Source: an uncultured Gammaproteobacteria bacterium
Lineage (GTDB): Bacteria; Pseudomonadota; Gammaproteobacteria; Pseudomonadales; Azotimanducaceae
Length of the DNA stretch: 54,064 nucleotides
NCBI GenBank assembly: GCA_913045175.1
Contig: CAJWQG010000021.1
Location: 1 to 54,064, forward strand
Direction of reading: 5' to 3'
Shown here: positions 1 to 7,960 of the stretch, one piece after another
How positions within the stretch are numbered: position 1 is the first letter of the stretch
How the letters are laid out: each line of letters starts with the position of its first letter
Made by a program: the position numbers and the translations under genes
The notes under the pieces: model-generated
Seen by the model: only the letters and a program-made list of their open reading frames with translations
The model's database searches: none
Told to the model about the DNA's origin: nothing

Positions 1-313
1 TGAAGATAATATGTTCGATTTTGAAAATCTTGTCGATTTGGCTGATCGAGATATTCAAACAATGATCAACTCTTTCGATGAAGAGGAACTAAGGACTTCT
101 CTGAAGGGCGCAGATGATGATTTGATGGATAAATTCAAAAATAATATGTCGAAAAATAAAGCAGAGATGTTCCAGGATGAAATGGATCTCATGCCACCGC
201 TTGCTATCTCAGTGGTCGATGCTGCTCGGAAATCTATCATACGTCAGGCAAGACAGTTGCAGGATAAAGGTGAGTTGATTCTCGCATCTCCGGATGGAGG
301 TGATTTTGTCTAG
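1..313 (+). CDS. fliG: Flagellar motor switch protein FliG, C-terminal part
   Basis: This is the last ~103 codons of FliG; the 5' part lies outside the window and the first complete codon is at base 2. FliG sits in the cytoplasmic C-ring and couples stator ion flow to rotation. The segment is the C-terminal torque domain: F-D-F-E-N-L opening, then R-D-I-Q, the L-K-G-A-D block, N-N-M-S-K, an acidic D-E pair on the charged helix, and a G-E-L-I-L tail, all typical of the family. It ends at TAG 311-313 and the next gene, fliH, starts inside its 3' end, so the two are translationally linked. The fragment is normal in length for this domain and shows no damage. Confidence 0.93.
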   Translation, partial: EDNMFDFENLVDLADRDIQTMINSFDEEELRTSLKGADDDLMDKFKNNMSKNKAEMFQDEMDLMPPLAISVVDAARKSIIRQARQLQDKGELILASPDGGDFV

Positions 314-1313
314 TGAAGTCTTTCATTGCAACGAAGCTTTATGGGTAAAAGACAAATCTTTAAACCCGAATGAGTTTTTGGCTGAAAAAAAGGACGCAGA
401 GGCAGCTTTTTTTGAAGGTAAGCCACTCTCAAGCGCAGAAGATAAGTCAGTAACGGATGTTGAGCAACAAGCGGAAGAGGCAGCCTTAATTGAAATAATT
501 GCTGATGAGGAAGAAACACTCCCGGAAGAGCCCGCAGAGGAAACTGTAACATTCACTGAATCTGAGTATAACGAGAAACTTGCTCAAGCGAGGGCGGAAA
601 CAGAGTCTCGCCTGAAGGAAGTGTTAGAAGAGAAGTTCAAACTTGAATTGAACCAATTACGAGATCAGCAAACAGGTTTTTTTCGTTCTATTTTAAATAA
701 TCTAACTGATGGAGATGGTTTAGTAACAGATATCGTTTCTTTGTCACTAAGAATTGGCGAGTTATTAGCCCGAAGCCAATTGCAATTGGACGAAAAAGTG
801 GTCTCGCAATTTATCGAAGATTCCATCATGGAGAGCGAGTTTAACGAATCTGATTTCGTTTCAATCAGGGTTTCTAATCAATGGCAAGCCTATAGAGACT
901 CATTGGATGGGCCATTACCCGATGGACTAAGCCTTCTGTTTGACGAGACGTTGAAGCCTGGAGACATCATAGTGTCTGCAGGTCAAGGTGGTTACTTTGA
1001 TTTGTTGAAGGATCGAATCAATATCATTGAAGGCCAACTAAATGCAATTGAATATCCGGGCTCGAGTGAGCTACTGACTGACTCTATGCGACAATTTTTC
1101 TTTGAAAACTCTTTAAGTGATTTAGAAAAAGCGGAGCAAGCAGATGAGACATCGGGCAGAAGCTCTGACGAAAAGGTAGCGACTTCTGACCAAGATGAAA
1201 TCAACCTAGAACAAACGGGGTTCACGGGACCCGAAATTCAGGCGGAGGAAAACTTCCTTGAGCCCAGGGTTGATGGTGAACCAGAGAATATTGACGACGA
1301 GGTGAATGAATGA
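306..1313 (+). CDS. fliH: Flagellar export ATPase regulator FliH
   Basis: FliH binds the FliI ATPase in the cytoplasm and links it to the C-ring during flagellar protein export. The protein has an acidic N-terminal half (about residues 30-100), a coiled-coil stretch rich in E, K, R and L (about 100-140), and a C-terminal FliH/YscL-like domain with an F-V-S-I-R-V strand. A very acidic tail of about 60 residues makes it longer than the usual 220-280 aa. Start: GGAGGTGAT at 296-304 is a near-perfect ribosome-binding site, with TTG at 306 placed correctly after it; ATG at 294 would put this site inside the gene. It overlaps fliG by 8 bases and fliI by 4 (ATGA). Identity rests on position and weak sequence character, as FliH is poorly conserved. 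Confidence 0.88.
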   Translation: MSSEVFHCNEALWVKDKSLNPNEFLAEKKDAEAAFFEGKPLSSAEDKSVTDVEQQAEEAALIEIIADEEETLPEEPAEETVTFTESEYNEKLAQARAETESRLKEVLEEKFKLELNQLRDQQTGFFRSILNNLTDGDGLVTDIVSLSLRIGELLARSQLQLDEKVVSQFIEDSIMESEFNESDFVSIRVSNQWQAYRDSLDGPLPDGLSLLFDETLKPGDIIVSAGQGGYFDLLKDRINIIEGQLNAIEYPGSSELLTDSMRQFFFENSLSDLEKAEQADETSGRSSDEKVATSDQDEINLEQTGFTGPEIQAEENFLEPRVDGEPENIDDEVNE

Positions 1314-2659
1314 CTGAGTCTGTATCTCTAGCTAATGATTTGATCTCGACTCGGCTCAATGTAATCAGTGGCGGACTGGAAAACCCTGCAACGGTTTCGT
1401 TTGGTACTGTTAGTAGAATCGTTGGTATGACCATTGAAGCGAAAGGATTGATGATTTCTTTGGGAACTATTTGTCTCATTCAAACTCATTCCGGGCTAGA
1501 AATTGAGGCGCAAGTCGTTGGTTTCAAAGAAGATGCGATTTTATTGATGCCGTTCGGAGGGACTCAGGGCCTGGAATCAGGGGCGAGAGTTCGACAGAAA
1601 GATCACTCCGACATGGCATTAGTGGGGTATGAGGCTCTAGGTCGTGTTTTGGACGCTAGAGGAGAGGCTTTAGATGGTTTGCCTACACCTAAATGCTCTG
1701 CATCGCTGTCCTTAACGGGGCCGAGCATAAACCCCATGTTAAGAGATCCCATTGAGGAAATTCTCGATGTGGGTGTTAGATCAATTAATTCCTTATTGAC
1801 CATCGGTTGTGGCCAGAGGATTGGCTTGATTGCTGGTAGTGGCGTTGGTAAATCTGTCTTGCTGAGTATGATGACAAGATTCTCTAGTGCTGATGTGATT
1901 GTAATCGGTCTCATAGGGGAGAGAGGTAGAGAAGTAAAAGCATTTATCGAAGAAAACCTTGGTACCCAAGGTTTGAATAGATCTGTAGTTATCGCGTCCC
2001 CGGCTGATAGTTCCCCTCTATTGCGCATGCGTGGTGCTAGCCTCGCTCATAGTTTTGCTGAATACTTTAGGAGCGAAGGAAAAAAAGTTCTGCTATTGAT
2101 GGATAGTCTTACCCGAGTGGCACACGCTCAACGTGAAATAGGGTTGGCAATCGGTGAGCCACCTGCAGTTAAGGGTTATCCAAGTTCTGTATTCAGTATC
2201 TTGCCGAAGATGATAGAAAGGAGTGGTACGGGAATAGGTGGCCTAGGCTCAATTACCGCAATTTATACAGTCCTAGCAGAGGGAGATGACCTTAATGATC
2301 CAGTCGTTGATATAGCAAGGTCAGCTCTAGATGGGCAGATTGCTCTCAGTAGAGATTTAGCAGATGAAGGTCATTTTCCTGCCATAGATTTGCAAGGTTC
2401 AATCTCAAGGTTAATGCAGGTTTTGCAGGCAAAACAGCATCTTCAGCGCGCTACTCGCTTCAGGAAGCTATGGGCAACGTATCAACAAAACAAAGACCTC
2501 GTTCAGGTAGGCGCTTATGAAATGGGTAGCAACACAGATTTGGACTATGCGCTCCACATAAAAGAGAACATGTTGGATTTTCTAATCCAGGATATGAACG
2601 AGCCTTGTGAATTGGATCAATCAGTTCAAGCGTTAGAAGGATTGATTGATGGCGACTAG
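1310..2659 (+). CDS. fliI: Flagellum-specific ATP synthase-like ATPase FliI
   Basis: FliI is the cytoplasmic hexameric ATPase of the flagellar type III export apparatus. At 449 aa it has the family's normal length. The Walker A motif G-S-G-V-G-K-S lies near residues 176-182, Walker B L-L-L-M-D near 261-265, and the family signature around G-Y-P-S-S-V-F follows. The N-terminal beta-barrel domain and C-terminal helical domain (Q-A-K-Q-H-L) are intact. Its ATG overlaps the fliH stop (ATGA) and its own stop is overlapped by fliJ, so fliH, fliI and fliJ are read as one unit. No unusual residues were seen. Confidence 0.97.
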   Translation: MTESVSLANDLISTRLNVISGGLENPATVSFGTVSRIVGMTIEAKGLMISLGTICLIQTHSGLEIEAQVVGFKEDAILLMPFGGTQGLESGARVRQKDHSDMALVGYEALGRVLDARGEALDGLPTPKCSASLSLTGPSINPMLRDPIEEILDVGVRSINSLLTIGCGQRIGLIAGSGVGKSVLLSMMTRFSSADVIVIGLIGERGREVKAFIEENLGTQGLNRSVVIASPADSSPLLRMRGASLAHSFAEYFRSEGKKVLLLMDSLTRVAHAQREIGLAIGEPPAVKGYPSSVFSILPKMIERSGTGIGGLGSITAIYTVLAEGDDLNDPVVDIARSALDGQIALSRDLADEGHFPAIDLQGSISRLMQVLQAKQHLQRATRFRKLWATYQQNKDLVQVGAYEMGSNTDLDYALHIKENMLDFLIQDMNEPCELDQSVQALEGLIDGD

Positions 2660-3107
2660 AGCTAAAGAAGAAGTTTGGTCAACGCTAAAAAATCAAGTGA
2701 CTGAAGCGTTAGAACTGGAAAAGGTTCGCCTAGGTTCGATTCTTTCCGAGCTCGAGCAAACCTCCAAGACTCTTGTTGAACTCGCGGAGATGAAAAAGGA
2801 TTATCATCCAGATCGATTAGCTCCCTCTGTTCGCAATTCCGCTTCGATAGGACAGATACGCAGAAACTGGAACTTTGTGTCCAGTCTGGAGGAGGCTATA
2901 AGGAAAACGAATCAGCAAAAACTTTTAATTAAAAAGAAAGAGAAAGAAATTCGTCGGAAATGCATCCAACTAGAAAATGAACTGAAAAAGTACCAGACCC
3001 TAGAGGACAGAGCCATTGCTAAGAGGAGGAAGTCCGAGGCATTGAAAGAAAGTAAGGCATCGGATGAGATGGCTGCCATATATTGGCTTAGGCAGAAAGC
3101 CGAATAG
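2649..3107 (+). CDS. fliJ: Flagellar export chaperone-escort protein FliJ
   Basis: FliJ is a small coiled-coil protein that sits in the FliI ring like the gamma subunit of F1-ATPase and helps export. The 152-aa product is almost entirely helical and rich in K, E, R, L and Q, with heptad-like runs (about residues 15-60 and 75-140), as expected. Primary sequence conservation in FliJ is low, so the call leans on position directly after fliI, size and coiled-coil nature. ATG 2649 is used rather than the in-frame TTG at 2646; it lies 11 bases inside fliI. A 63-base gap precedes the fliK start. Confidence 0.86.
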   Translation: MATRAKEEVWSTLKNQVTEALELEKVRLGSILSELEQTSKTLVELAEMKKDYHPDRLAPSVRNSASIGQIRRNWNFVSSLEEAIRKTNQQKLLIKKKEKEIRRKCIQLENELKKYQTLEDRAIAKRRKSEALKESKASDEMAAIYWLRQKAE

Positions 3108-3170
3108 GTTATTGTAGTTAGGCTGGCACGCGGATTGCTTTTGGTTAGTGAGCCAAGAGGATATTTCAGC

Positions 3171-5186
3171 ATGAGCGATGACTCAATTACCAGTTTTCTT
3201 AAATCACATACTACAGTGGAAAGTGAGGTTTCGCCTGAAAAAACGTTAGAGAAAAATACCCAAACTACTGATTTTAAAGAAATAATCTTTCAGGAAGGAA
3301 AGAAGCTATCCAGGTCATTATCAAACGATGAAGTCAAGAATCAGGTAGAAAGTAAAAATTCACGGGCAGGAATAGCTTCAATTGAGAACCCAACAGGGGC
3401 AATTCAGGGTCAAAAAGAAGGTCAAGTTGTCGACGTTAACGGCAATTCTTTTCCGACCTTGTCTTTGCACAACCGGGCGTTAGCTGTGGGTCGAGTGATC
3501 TACACCTCCAGAGAGGTCTCAGTTACAAGTGAAAGTTTGTCAAAGTTCATGGTTAGACAGGGGTTGGTCAACGAAAGTCTCCGTGGTGGAGGTGAATCCA
3601 GTAATTTAGAAGCAGCTAGCAATGAAAAGAATGATGAGTTGCTCGGTGACCACTCTCAGGTTAGTAACAATCAAGCTGCGTTGGAGGGAAAACCTGAGGG
3701 AAAAACAGCTGTCGCGGAGGATAAGCCGGACAGATCGTTTTGGGGCGACGCCGTCTCGCAGCTAGAGCTAAAGCAAGCTATTAATACCCATGGCGTTGTT
3801 GGGGGAAGTAAACTCGGAAAGTATTCAGAGCAAAATTACTCAACTGACAGTGACACTCGCTCAGCATTTAGTCAAACAGCGCAAGACCAGACTGCTACTA
3901 ACGAAAACCAATCTGGTGTTGATGGCAAGGCTAGGTCGGCGAATCAGGGTCTAGAAACTGAGAATATTTCGAATACATTGTTGACAAAAGATGGCCAGCT
4001 GTTGGTGGGTCAACCATTTGATCAGTTGGCTAAACCTGTCCCAGGGGCACACCAAAACTCTGAAGTCGAAAATCCTCCGAATGGACCGGTGAGAAAGGGG
4101 AGTCAGTTGTTTATGGATCAACAACTTGGTCAGTTAGCTAAACCCGTCCCAGAGGTACACCAAAACCCTGAAGTCGAAAATCCTTCGAATGGACCGGTGA
4201 GAAAGGGGAGTCAGTTGTTTATGGATCAACAACTGACTCGGGTAGTTAAATCTACTGGAGAGGCTGATCAAGGTCGCGAAATATCAATTTCTTCGAATAA
4301 TGCGGGAACCAGTCAGAGTGAGCTATCGATCAGTCAAAAATTCCAAGATGAGGTTAAATCGGTAGCTACTGAAAGAGAAAAACTCTTAGAGCAGTCAGTT
4401 TTTAAAAACAAAGAAAACCAGGAAGATTTATTGATTAAGGGTCAGACTCTCCAAACAAAGGATATTCACGAGTCGGACGGGAAGAAAGTTCAGGGAAACG
4501 GACAGACTGAGTTACAGCGCTTTCTTGCAGTGGCTCAGAAAGCACCTGAGAATACCTCAGAGAGATTATCTAGTTCAATCTTATTGAATCAGCTGGATAT
4601 CAATGAAGCTTCTGTAAAGGGATATCGGGATGCACCTAACTACAATACTACACAAGAAGCTGTTTATTCTGACTCTAATCAGAATCGTATTGAGTTTAAA
4701 GGAACGCTGAACAATGCCCAAAGGCTTATAGTTTCGAATACCTATAACACCCTGACAGATTCTTATGAGAACTGGAATACTCGATTTAGTGAAGTGTTGG
4801 CACAACGAATAGCGGGATATATAAACAGACAGACTTGGAATGTTCAAATTCGAATGAACCCAGCTTCATTGGGAGAAATATCTCTTGAATTAGACTTTAG
4901 CGAGAAAGGTCTTGAGGGTCGTTTTGGGTCTAACGAAGAATCCACACGTCAATTACTTCAAGACACACTGCCTAAATTAAGGCTTGCCCTGAGAGAAATT
5001 TTAGAAGAGAACCAAAGTTTGAAGTTTGACGTAAGTGATTTCGGGAACTCAAATCAAGATGATGAGGCTGAAAAGAAGGCTTCGCCTGAGCTGGTTGAAG
5101 AGATAAACTTCGAATCTGAGGTGTTGCTAGGACACACCCTGGATTCTGAACTGAGGTCTGTGGTTGGGCTTGATATACTCGTATAA
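3171..5186 (+). CDS. fliK: Flagellar hook-length control protein FliK
   Basis: FliK is secreted through the flagellar export gate and acts as a ruler that sets hook length and switches export specificity through FlhB. The 671-aa protein has a long, polar, low-complexity N-terminal part (about 1-530) rich in Q, S, N, E and K. The C-terminal Flg_hook domain (about 540-620) carries V-Q-I-R-M-N-P, L-G-E-I-S-L-E-L and a helix with T-L-P-K-L-R-L-A-L-R-E. A 36-residue tandem duplication lies in the ruler region. The start ATG at 3171 follows AAGAGG; the frame opens upstream at 3135 but without a better site. Length is at the high end for FliK, which varies because ruler length is under selection. 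Confidence 0.92.
   Translation: MSDDSITSFLKSHTTVESEVSPEKTLEKNTQTTDFKEIIFQEGKKLSRSLSNDEVKNQVESKNSRAGIASIENPTGAIQGQKEGQVVDVNGNSFPTLSLHNRALAVGRVIYTSREVSVTSESLSKFMVRQGLVNESLRGGGESSNLEAASNEKNDELLGDHSQVSNNQAALEGKPEGKTAVAEDKPDRSFWGDAVSQLELKQAINTHGVVGGSKLGKYSEQNYSTDSDTRSAFSQTAQDQTATNENQSGVDGKARSANQGLETENISNTLLTKDGQLLVGQPFDQLAKPVPGAHQNSEVENPPNGPVRKGSQLFMDQQLGQLAKPVPEVHQNPEVENPSNGPVRKGSQLFMDQQLTRVVKSTGEADQGREISISSNNAGTSQSELSISQKFQDEVKSVATEREKLLEQSVFKNKENQEDLLIKGQTLQTKDIHESDGKKVQGNGQTELQRFLAVAQKAPENTSERLSSSILLNQLDINEASVKGYRDAPNYNTTQEAVYSDSNQNRIEFKGTLNNAQRLIVSNTYNTLTDSYENWNTRFSEVLAQRIAGYINRQTWNVQIRMNPASLGEISLELDFSEKGLEGRFGSNEESTRQLLQDTLPKLRLALREILEENQSLKFDVSDFGNSNQDDEAEKKASPELVEEINFESEVLLGHTLDSELRSVVGLDILV
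4023..4238 (+). repeat. Two 108-bp tandem repeats inside fliK
   Basis: Two near-identical 108-bp units (4023-4130 and 4131-4238) encode 36 residues each, centred on N-G-P-V-R-K-G-S-Q-L-F-M-D-Q-Q-L and Q-L-A-K-P-V-P. The reading frame is kept. They lie in the disordered ruler region of FliK, where adding or losing a unit should change ruler length by a fixed step. Confidence 0.93.
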
Positions 5187-5196
5187 TAGATAAAAA

Positions 5197-5211
5197 GCCG
5201 CTTTGAGCGGC
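5197..5211 (+). other. Small hairpin between fliK and fliL
   Basis: GCCGCT and AGCGGC pair perfectly over 6 bp around a TTG loop, 10 bases after the fliK stop. It is preceded by AAAAA and not followed by T residues on the + strand, so it is not a good intrinsic terminator for fliK. It might shape mRNA processing or stability between fliK and fliL. No gene on the minus strand would use it as a terminator. Confidence 0.4.
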
Positions 5212-5234
5212 GAGAAGAATGGTAGGAGTTGATG

Positions 5235-5840
5235 ATGTCAGAGGCAGCATTAGAGCCTGAAGAAGAAAAAAGTGGTGGTGGTCTGATTAAGATCATCTTA
5301 ATCGTCGTGGTTGTCTTGCTGCTTATGCTAGCGACTGCGGTGGGTACGTTGTTCGCCACTGGATTTTTCGATGAGAAATCTGAGAGTGAAGATCCAGAGA
5401 CCGCACTCCAAGACATAGAGACCGAAATAGAAGAAACAGAAGGACAACTGACGGCTGCACCAGGGCCTATAACTGCAGAAATTGAGCAGAAATTTCTGAT
5501 TAGTTACTACACCTTTGAAGATGCTTTCCAAGTAAATTTGAAAGGATCGAAAAAAGTGATGCAAGCAAAATTAGGAATTTCAAGCTATTTCGATAGCGAT
5601 ACAATGTTTAATGCAGAGGCAGGCTCGGAAGGTTGGATCCCGAGACACTTGGTTGGCATTAGAGCGTCAATAGGAAAAGTGCTTAGAAATGTATCCGAGG
5701 AAAAAATAAAAAGTGCAGGAGGTGAATCCGAGGTTCTTGAAGAGATAAGGATGGTGATCAACGAACACCTCGAGAAACACGAAAAAACAACCTCCTCACC
5801 TGTAGAGGAGGTCTACTTCACTGAGCTTATCGTGCAGTAG
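5235..5840 (+). CDS. fliL: Flagellar basal-body protein FliL
   Basis: FliL is a single-pass inner-membrane protein that rings the stator units and supports torque. The ~200-aa product has a short acidic cytoplasmic N-terminus, one strong membrane segment of I, V and L (about residues 16-40), an acidic linker, and a periplasmic domain ending in the family hallmark V-Y-F-T-E-L-I-V-Q. Two ATGs lie side by side (5232, 5235). AGGAG at 5224-5228 is best spaced for 5235. It is followed after 13 bases by fliM. Nothing is missing. Confidence 0.93.
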   Translation: MSEAALEPEEEKSGGGLIKIILIVVVVLLLMLATAVGTLFATGFFDEKSESEDPETALQDIETEIEETEGQLTAAPGPITAEIEQKFLISYYTFEDAFQVNLKGSKKVMQAKLGISSYFDSDTMFNAEAGSEGWIPRHLVGIRASIGKVLRNVSEEKIKSAGGESEVLEEIRMVINEHLEKHEKTTSSPVEEVYFTELIVQ

Positions 5841-5853
5841 ACCTGAATACGCG

Positions 5854-6837
5854 ATGTCAGATAATAATGAGCCTTTACTATCTTCGGATGAGTTATCCGC
5901 TATACAAGATATGGTCGATAGCGGTGAGTTCGAGCAGGAGCCGCTTAATATCAATCTAGAAGCAGAGGCTTATAGCATAGCGAGAAATGAGGAAAATCTC
6001 GGGGTAAGTTATGGTGCACTCACCCAGATTAATGAGCGATTCCATCGTTTTTTTCGTACCAGAATGTTAACCGAGTTGGACTACAACCCGAGACTGTCGG
6101 TTGCTTCTCCACAGCTGATGAAATATTCCGAATATATTCGTAATGTAGCCTCACCGTGCTCGATAAATGTCGTAGAGCTAGACCCTTTGAAGGGGGAAGC
6201 GCTAATCGTTATTCATCCGCAGGTCGTTTTTAGTTGTCTTGATAATTGGTATGGCGGTAAGGCCAGGGCGCTCGTCGTAGGCGATGAACGTGGATTTACC
6301 GCGAATGAGAGTGCCATCATCGATAGGCTCTGTGAACTCATGTTTAAATCGACAAAGGAAGCTTGGTCACCCTATGTTGAGCTGGGGGTAGATCTGGTTA
6401 ATCGTGATATTAACCCGCTTTTTGCTAATATCGCAGGGGATGAGGAATCTGTTGTCGTCAACCGCTTCATAGTCAGGTTGCGCGACGAGGAGACAGAGCC
6501 TTACATTGACATTGTTTACACGTATCAAAGTTTGAACTTGCAGAGGGACCTATTGGGTAGCAGAATTCAGACGCAGGAAGCAGATAAAAAATGGCTAGGC
6601 CGGTTGAATGCATCAATCAGTGAAGTGGACTTCAACATTTTTGTTAGCGGCGGTAGCGTTGAGCTAAGTGTAGAGCAATTGATGAATTTAAAGGTTGGGG
6701 AAGTCTTATCCTTTGATCCCCCTGATGTCGCAGAAATTAATGTTAATGATTTCCCCTTGTATCATGCGAATGTTGGTGAAGCAGGTAAGAAGGTTGCCGT
6801 GCAAATACTGGACAACGTTTTGGAAGAGGATGAGTAA
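5854..6837 (+). CDS. fliM: Flagellar motor switch protein FliM
   Basis: FliM forms the middle of the C-ring and binds phosphorylated CheY to switch rotation. The 327-aa protein begins with L-L-S-S-D-E-L-S-A-I, matching the CheY-P-binding N-terminal peptide (LSQxEIDxLL type). It then has the central CheC-like domain with the W-Y-G-G-K segment near residue 130, and a C-terminal SpoA domain (about 250-320) containing L-S-V-E-Q-L-M-N-L-K-V-G. The conserved N-terminal peptide implies that a CheY system exists elsewhere in the genome. Its stop TAA abuts the ATG of fliN with no spacer. Confidence 0.96.
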   Translation: MSDNNEPLLSSDELSAIQDMVDSGEFEQEPLNINLEAEAYSIARNEENLGVSYGALTQINERFHRFFRTRMLTELDYNPRLSVASPQLMKYSEYIRNVASPCSINVVELDPLKGEALIVIHPQVVFSCLDNWYGGKARALVVGDERGFTANESAIIDRLCELMFKSTKEAWSPYVELGVDLVNRDINPLFANIAGDEESVVVNRFIVRLRDEETEPYIDIVYTYQSLNLQRDLLGSRIQTQEADKKWLGRLNASISEVDFNIFVSGGSVELSVEQLMNLKVGEVLSFDPPDVAEINVNDFPLYHANVGEAGKKVAVQILDNVLEEDE

Positions 6838-7173
6838 ATGAGCGAAGAAGACCCGAATACTGCTGAAGAAGAAAGTATTGAACCGGATACACTCGCGGGT
6901 GTTTCTTCGGACGGTATTAATCAGAATATCGTACGGTCAATACCGATTACACTCAACGTAGAAGTAGGTAAAACAAAGCTGAAACTCAAGGAACTGATGG
7001 CTGTAGCGCAAGGAACAGTTTTAGAACTTGATCGGTCCGTTGGTGAGCTAATGGACATAAAAATTAATGATCTAGTCGTCGCTAAAGGTGAAGTTGTCAC
7101 GGTCGATAATAATAAACTCGGGATTAGGGTGCTGGAAATAGTCAGCCCGATGGAACGAGTACGGGACGTATAA
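6838..7173 (+). CDS. fliN: Flagellar motor switch protein FliN
   Basis: FliN forms the base of the C-ring and takes part in switching and in docking of the FliH-FliI export complex. At 111 aa it is of usual size: an acidic variable N-terminus of ~35 residues, then the SpoA domain with V-E-V-G-K-T-K-L-K-L-K-E-L, G-T-V-L-E-L-D and L-V-A-K-G-E-V-V, and the typical R-V-L-E-I-V end. ATG follows the fliM stop directly, so the two are probably translationally coupled. Confidence 0.96.
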   Translation: MSEEDPNTAEEESIEPDTLAGVSSDGINQNIVRSIPITLNVEVGKTKLKLKELMAVAQGTVLELDRSVGELMDIKINDLVVAKGEVVTVDNNKLGIRVLEIVSPMERVRDV

Positions 7174-7186
7174 GAAGGCTTACAAC

Positions 7187-7504
7187 TTGGAAGTCATTAG
7201 TTCGGACTATATCACGCGCGCTCTTATCTCCTTTGTTTCTGTCCTCATAGTATTAGGCGCAGTAGCCTGGTGGCTCAAAACTAAAGGAACAGCGCTGGGT
7301 ACATTAGAGGGTGACCAAATTCGAGTGCTTAGCCGAGTGCAGATAGATAATAGGCATAAAATTCTGATAGTCGAGGTTGGAGATTCGCGGTTTCTGATCG
7401 GAACTTCCCCAACTGGTATTGCGATCAACCCGCTTGCGCCATCAATATCAGATTCAGATTTCGATGATCTCTATAAAAGCCAGTTAGAAAATCACGTCAA
7501 ATAA
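7187..7504 (+). CDS. fliO: Flagellar protein FliO
   Basis: FliO is a small membrane protein that helps assemble the FliP ring of the export gate. The 105-aa product has one membrane segment (about residues 12-30, I-S-F-V-S-V-L-I-V-L-G) and a basic cytoplasmic domain with I-R-V-L-S-R-V-Q-I-D, K-I-L-I-V-E-V-G and L-I-G-T-S-P-T-G, the family signature. TTG at 7187 is the likely start, with AAGG about 8 bases before it. In most gammaproteobacteria fliP follows directly; here 3.5 kb with a flagellin and a transglycosylase gene separate them. Confidence 0.9.
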   Translation: MEVISSDYITRALISFVSVLIVLGAVAWWLKTKGTALGTLEGDQIRVLSRVQIDNRHKILIVEVGDSRFLIGTSPTGIAINPLAPSISDSDFDDLYKSQLENHVK

Positions 7505-7845
7505 ACGCTTTGTTGGTTAACCTGTATTTTCCTCAAAATACTCTCAATCATGTCATTCCTGAGCAGTTTTTTCGTACGATAAGCACTTCGATTTCAAGAA
7601 GTCGACAAAATGTTGCCTCTTCGCTGCCATAGACGGCAAAACTGAACCAAAAATTGCCGTATTCATGTCATAACCTTGTTTGTTCACACTAGGACATTCT
7701 CGTTGGTTAAGTTTAAAACGGCATAAGTGAAGTAATTTTCGGCAACCCGATGCCGTTTATATACCTGATTTTTCTTTGTTACGCCGCGAATTTGCCGAGA
7801 TAGCGTCATTTCATGTACGCAAAGATCTAAAGAGGGTTTCTTAGC

Positions 7846-7872
7846 TAAAGTGAACGAATAGTTCTCCGACAA
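7846..7872 (+). promoter_or_regulatory. Sigma-28 (FliA)-like promoter of the flagellin gene
   Basis: TAAA at 7846-7849 and TCCGACAA at 7865-7872 are separated by exactly 15 bases, as in the TAAA-N15-GCCGATAA consensus for the flagellar sigma factor; six of eight -10 bases match. It lies about 90 bases upstream of the flagellin ATG, leaving a leader of roughly 80 bases. This implies flagellin is a late-class gene expressed after hook completion. The rest of the 456-base gap between fliO and flagellin (7505-7845) holds no gene that I can see. Confidence 0.72.
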
Positions 7873-7889
7873 ATAGGTTGTCGCTGGAA

Positions 7890-7930
7890 GGCGGCCAAGC
7901 GAACCAACGGGGAGGACCTGCTTGGTCGCC
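7890..7930 (+). promoter_or_regulatory. Stem-loop in the flagellin mRNA leader
   Basis: GGCGGCCAAGC (7890-7900) pairs with GCTTGGTCGCC (7920-7930) over 11 bp, including one G-U pair, closing a 19-base loop. The loop contains two GGA triplets (GGGGAGGA), and a third GGA lies in the ribosome-binding site GGAGG at 7950-7954. GGA in a hairpin loop is the contact favoured by CsrA/RsmA proteins, so post-transcriptional control of flagellin is plausible. This is an inference; only the pairing is seen. Confidence 0.6.
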
Positions 7931-7960
7931 TCACAAAAAATTTAAATTTGGAGGACTAAA

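Noticed and set aside
4023-4238. CRISPR-like repeats
   Set aside because: Only two units, 108 bp each, directly adjacent without spacers and in frame with fliK.
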